Assembly: GCA_030550225.1 (NCBI GenBank)
Contig: JAUQPV010000120.1
Span: 1-7,465 of the forward strand
Source of the DNA: Acidobacteriota bacterium
GTDB lineage: Bacteria; Acidobacteriota; HRBIN11
Direction: 5' to 3'
DNA length: 7,465 nt
Both the position numbers and the translations under genes were made by a program. The notes beneath the pieces were generated by a model. The model was not told the DNA's origin. It saw only the letters and a list, made by a program, of their open reading frames with translations, and made no database searches. This document shows positions 5,661-7,465 of this stretch, piece by piece; position 1 is the stretch's first letter, and the number at the start of each line of letters is the position of its first letter.

Positions 5661-6817
5661 CGGCCGGCCTGTGGATGGCCGGGACCCACAAGCGAAACGG
5701 GGCCTACGTCGTCCGCCGCCAGTGGATCACCGACGAGGCCTACGGGACGGGCGAGGTCCGGGCCGGTCGGATGATCGACTTGTATGCGGAGGTCCCGGGC
5801 GTCCTGCGGGCCCTTCACGTCCGGGAGGGCCAGACCTTCCGGGCCGGCGACGTCTTGGCCGAGATCGAGGACACGACGTACCGGGCTCAATGGGAAGAAG
5901 CCCAGGCGGCCCTTCGACAAGCCGAGGCCCGCCTCCAAGAGTTGGAACACGGCGCCCGGCTCGAAGAAGTCCGACGACGGCAGGCCGAGATGGAGGCGGC
6001 CCGAGCGGCCTTAGCGTTTGCCGAGTCCGAGTGGCGTCGGAGCGAGGACCTCTGGCGGGCGGGCATCCTCTCGCGTCAGGCTTACGACGAGGCCCGCACG
6101 CGGTGGGAGCAGGCTCGACGACAGTATGAGGCGGCCCAGGCCGCTTACGAAGAGACCGTCCGGGGCCCCCGACCCGAGGTCCTTCAGCAGGCCCGGGCGG
6201 CCGTCGCCCAGGCCCGGGCCCGCCTGGCGTACCTCCAACAGATCCTGGCCAAGACCCGTCTCCGGGCACCCTGGGACGGCCAGGTCCTCCGGGTGTGGGC
6301 CTACGAAGGGGATGCCGTCCACCCAGAAGCCCCCCGCCCCATCCTGCGGATCGCCGACATGGAGCGATTCGTCGAGGTCGAGGTCGACTACACGGACGCC
6401 TTCCGTGTAGCCCCCGGCCAACCGGCCGTCTTCTTCCCCGAGAACCATCCCGAGCAGGCCCGGCGCGGCCGGGTCGCCTGGCTCTATCCGACATTCGGCA
6501 AGAAGCGGGTCTTCACTGAGAATCCTCAGGAGATGACCGACCGGAAGGTCCGCACGGTCCGCATCCGGCCCGACGAGCCCCTGGACTGGCCCATCGGGAT
6601 GACCGTCGAGGCCCGCATCCAGACGTTTCAGGGCGAGGCCCTGGCCGTGCCCCGGGAGTGGGTCCGCTCCGAGGCCGGGACGTACTCGGTCTGGCGGGTC
6701 GGCCGCACCGGGACCGAGCGGGTCGTCATTCAGCCCGCTTACGTGGGCAACCGATGGGTCGTCGTGGCCTCGGGCCTGGCAGAGGGCGACCGTCTCGTCC
6801 CGCCGCCGATAGATTAG
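5597..6817 (+). CDS. HlyD/RND-type periplasmic adaptor (membrane fusion protein) of an ABC exporter
   Basis: The protein would bridge an inner-membrane ABC permease to an outer-membrane channel, or gate export in the periplasm. From ATG 5597 it is 406 aa, a normal length. There is an N-terminal anchor at about 10-27 (LVALGLGIVLLLTAGLW), then the first half of the lipoyl-like domain (about 52-91: TGEVRAGR...VPGVLRALHVREGQTFRAGDVLAEIED). A long alpha-hairpin coiled coil follows (about 94-218). The second lipoyl half begins at TRLRAPWDGQVLRV (220-233) with the GDAV turn. A beta-barrel (about 255-350) and a C-terminal membrane-proximal domain ending SGLAEGDRLVPPP complete it. The frame is open upstream to 5159, but those codons only shadow the ATPase gene. 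It overlaps the ATPase by 64 bases and is co-directional, so the two are probably co-translated. DevB and MacA are the nearest kinds. Confidence 0.9.
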   Translation: MSETVRKIRLVALGLGIVLLLTAGLWMAGTHKRNGAYVVRRQWITDEAYGTGEVRAGRMIDLYAEVPGVLRALHVREGQTFRAGDVLAEIEDTTYRAQWEEAQAALRQAEARLQELEHGARLEEVRRRQAEMEAARAALAFAESEWRRSEDLWRAGILSRQAYDEARTRWEQARRQYEAAQAAYEETVRGPRPEVLQQARAAVAQARARLAYLQQILAKTRLRAPWDGQVLRVWAYEGDAVHPEAPRPILRIADMERFVEVEVDYTDAFRVAPGQPAVFFPENHPEQARRGRVAWLYPTFGKKRVFTENPQEMTDRKVRTVRIRPDEPLDWPIGMTVEARIQTFQGEALAVPREWVRSEAGTYSVWRVGRTGTERVVIQPAYVGNRWVVVASGLAEGDRLVPPPID

Positions 6818-6894
6818 GGGCCGGGTAGTAGGGGTACTGAAACAGGATTACGGTGTCAGATGTTCGATACGGACCTGATGCGCACGTTCTGGGT

Positions 6895-6957
6895 GTAAGG
6901 CGCAGGCCCTGTCCTGCGCCGATGCGATGCGGTCGGGGATGGTGACCCCGGCCCTAC
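6895..6957. repeat. Inverted pair of REP-like palindromes (BIME-like)
   Basis: First unit: GTAA, then the perfect 8-bp stem GGCGCAGG (6899-6906) / CCTGCGCC (6913-6920) around CCCTGT. Second unit, on the other strand: GGTCGGGG (6931-6938) / CCCCGGCC (6946-6953, one G-T pair) around a 7-base loop, ending in CTAC, the complement of GTAG (6954-6957). Thus each stem-loop is headed by GTAR and the two point toward each other across ATGCGATGC-type DNA. A GTAG-type tetranucleotide next to a hairpin is the hallmark of REP elements mobilised by RAYT transposases; membership in such a family is inference from one locus. Confidence 0.55.
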
Positions 6958-6963
6958 GGGGTC

Positions 6964-6978
6964 GGCCTGGGACAGGCC
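6964..6978. other. Stem-loop GGCCTG-GGA-CAGGCC
   Basis: A perfect 6-bp stem with a 3-base loop directly follows the REP-like pair. CGGGG at 6957-6961 could also pair with CCCCG at 6946-6950, so the second REP-like stem has an alternative partner. It may be a remnant of a further palindromic unit. No T-run follows. Confidence 0.35.
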
Positions 6979-6982
6979 CATG

Positions 6983-7046
6983 CCCTCCATCCTAAAACCC
7001 ATCCATTGGGTTTGCTTCTCTATAGACCTGCATGGAAAATGGAGGG
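6983..7046 (+). terminator. Nested hairpins upstream of the coiled-coil gene; possible weak terminator
   Basis: The inner stem AAACCCA (6995-7001) / TGGGTTT (7007-7013) is perfect with a 5-base loop. It is followed by a T-rich stretch (to about 7021), so it could stop transcripts of the adaptor gene; its GC content is low for a strong terminator. The reverse strand also shows TTTT after the stem. The outer stem CCCTCCAT (6983-6990) / ATGGAGGG (7039-7046) is also perfect and encloses the inner one. The outer arm ends 56 bases before the next start codon, so a leader role is an alternative. Confidence 0.35.
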
Positions 7047-7102
7047 AAGCCCTTCAGCGTCAGGTTCGAAACGGAAGCCCGGACGATCGGCGGAGGCGAC
7101 AT

Positions 7103-7465
7103 ATGGGGATTCCCGTGGAGGTCTATGAAGCCCTGGAAGACGCCTTGGGGAAGGAACCGGCCCGTAAGCTGGTCCATGGTCTGGAGACCGCCGTCGAGGC
7201 GACCGTAACGGTCAAGCTGTCCGCCCTGCGAGACGAGCTGTTCGACCGCCTGGTCACGAAGGAGGTCTTCCTGACCCAAATGGAAGCCTTACGGGCTGAG
7301 TTTCGGGCTGAGCTGGCTGAGGTCTACCGCCGGATCGACCGGCAATCCGCCGAGTTTCGGGCTGAGCTGGCTGAGGTCCACCGTCGGATCGACCAACAGT
7401 CAGCCGAGTTCCAGGCCCAACTGGCTGAGGTCCACCGTCGGATCGACCAACAGTCGGCCGAATTC
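7103..7465 (+). CDS. Coiled-coil protein with 18-residue tandem repeats (3' truncated)
   Basis: GGAGG at 7092-7096 sits 6 bases before ATG 7103, and the frame stays open to the window edge (121 residues so far). The start, MGIPVEVYEALEDALGKEPARKLVHGLETA, is followed by a helical region and then by 18-residue repeats beginning AEFRAELAEVYRRID, AEFRAELAEVHRRID and AEFQAQLAEVHRRID (residues 65-118), plus the first three residues of a fourth. Heptad-like hydrophobic spacing with Leu, Val and Ile predicts a long coiled coil. It resembles the uncharacterised DUF1640/LA_3696-like coiled-coil proteins, which often end in one membrane helix. I do not know its function. It lies 285 bases after the adaptor, with its own ribosome site, and is probably a separate unit. 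Confidence 0.75.
   Translation, partial: MGIPVEVYEALEDALGKEPARKLVHGLETAVEATVTVKLSALRDELFDRLVTKEVFLTQMEALRAEFRAELAEVYRRIDRQSAEFRAELAEVHRRIDQQSAEFQAQLAEVHRRIDQQSAEF
7295..7465 (+). repeat. 54-bp in-frame tandem repeat within the coiled-coil gene
   Basis: Three full units (7295-7348, 7349-7402, 7403-7456) and the first 9 bases of a fourth are present; the array continues beyond the window. Each begins GCT/GCC GAG TTY and contains GCTGAGGTC followed by an aromatic or His codon and a CGN-CGG-ATC-GAC run. Units two and three differ at few positions, indicating recent duplication; unit one is slightly more diverged. Each encodes 18 residues, so copy-number change would lengthen the coiled coil without a frameshift. 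Confidence 0.85.

Noticed and set aside
7007..7026. Promoter for the coiled-coil gene using TATAGA at 7021-7026 as -10
   Set aside because: No acceptable -35 box lies 16-18 bases upstream; TTGGGT is only 9 bases away.

Overview
The window is GC-rich bacterial DNA. It carries the tail of one gene, five consecutive F-type ATP synthase genes, an ABC-transporter ATPase with its periplasmic adaptor, and the start of a coiled-coil gene. All are on the + strand. The host cannot be named from this sequence. The presence of both b' and b, a signal peptide on b, and the signal-peptide/HlyD genes point to a diderm bacterium. The codon style resembles uncultured thermophilic lineages (Acidobacteriota-like is a guess only).

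Layout. 1-72: last codons of a probable PP2C/SpoIIE-type phosphatase, with a consensus TTGACA box overlapping its end. 180-4804: b' (atpF'), b (atpF), delta (atpH), alpha (atpA) and gamma (atpG). The order b'-b-delta-alpha-gamma with beta and epsilon absent matches the arrangement known from cyanobacteria and plastids, but subunits a and c are not next to it either; a, c, beta and epsilon must lie elsewhere. 4923-6817: an ATPase of the MacB/LolD/DevA class overlapping an HlyD-type membrane fusion protein by 64 bases; no permease gene is present. 6818-7102: non-coding, rich in stem-loops. 7103 to the edge: a coiled-coil protein with 54-bp tandem repeats, cut by the window end.

The least ordinary part is the non-coding DNA. 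Three spacers in or next to the ATP synthase cluster are built of very short degenerate repeats: period 7 with mirror-symmetric arms between atpF and atpH, period 8 between atpA and atpG, and period 7 with an exact orientation flip after atpG. The spacer after the adaptor gene holds an inverted pair of GTAR-headed stem-loops resembling REP/BIME elements, followed by nested hairpins. These are the best candidates for undescribed elements. The protein-coding content is of known families.

How the genes work together: b' and b form the peripheral stalk, delta joins it to the alpha/beta hexamer, and gamma is the rotor shaft. The ATPase and adaptor would power and bridge an exporter whose membrane permease is encoded elsewhere.
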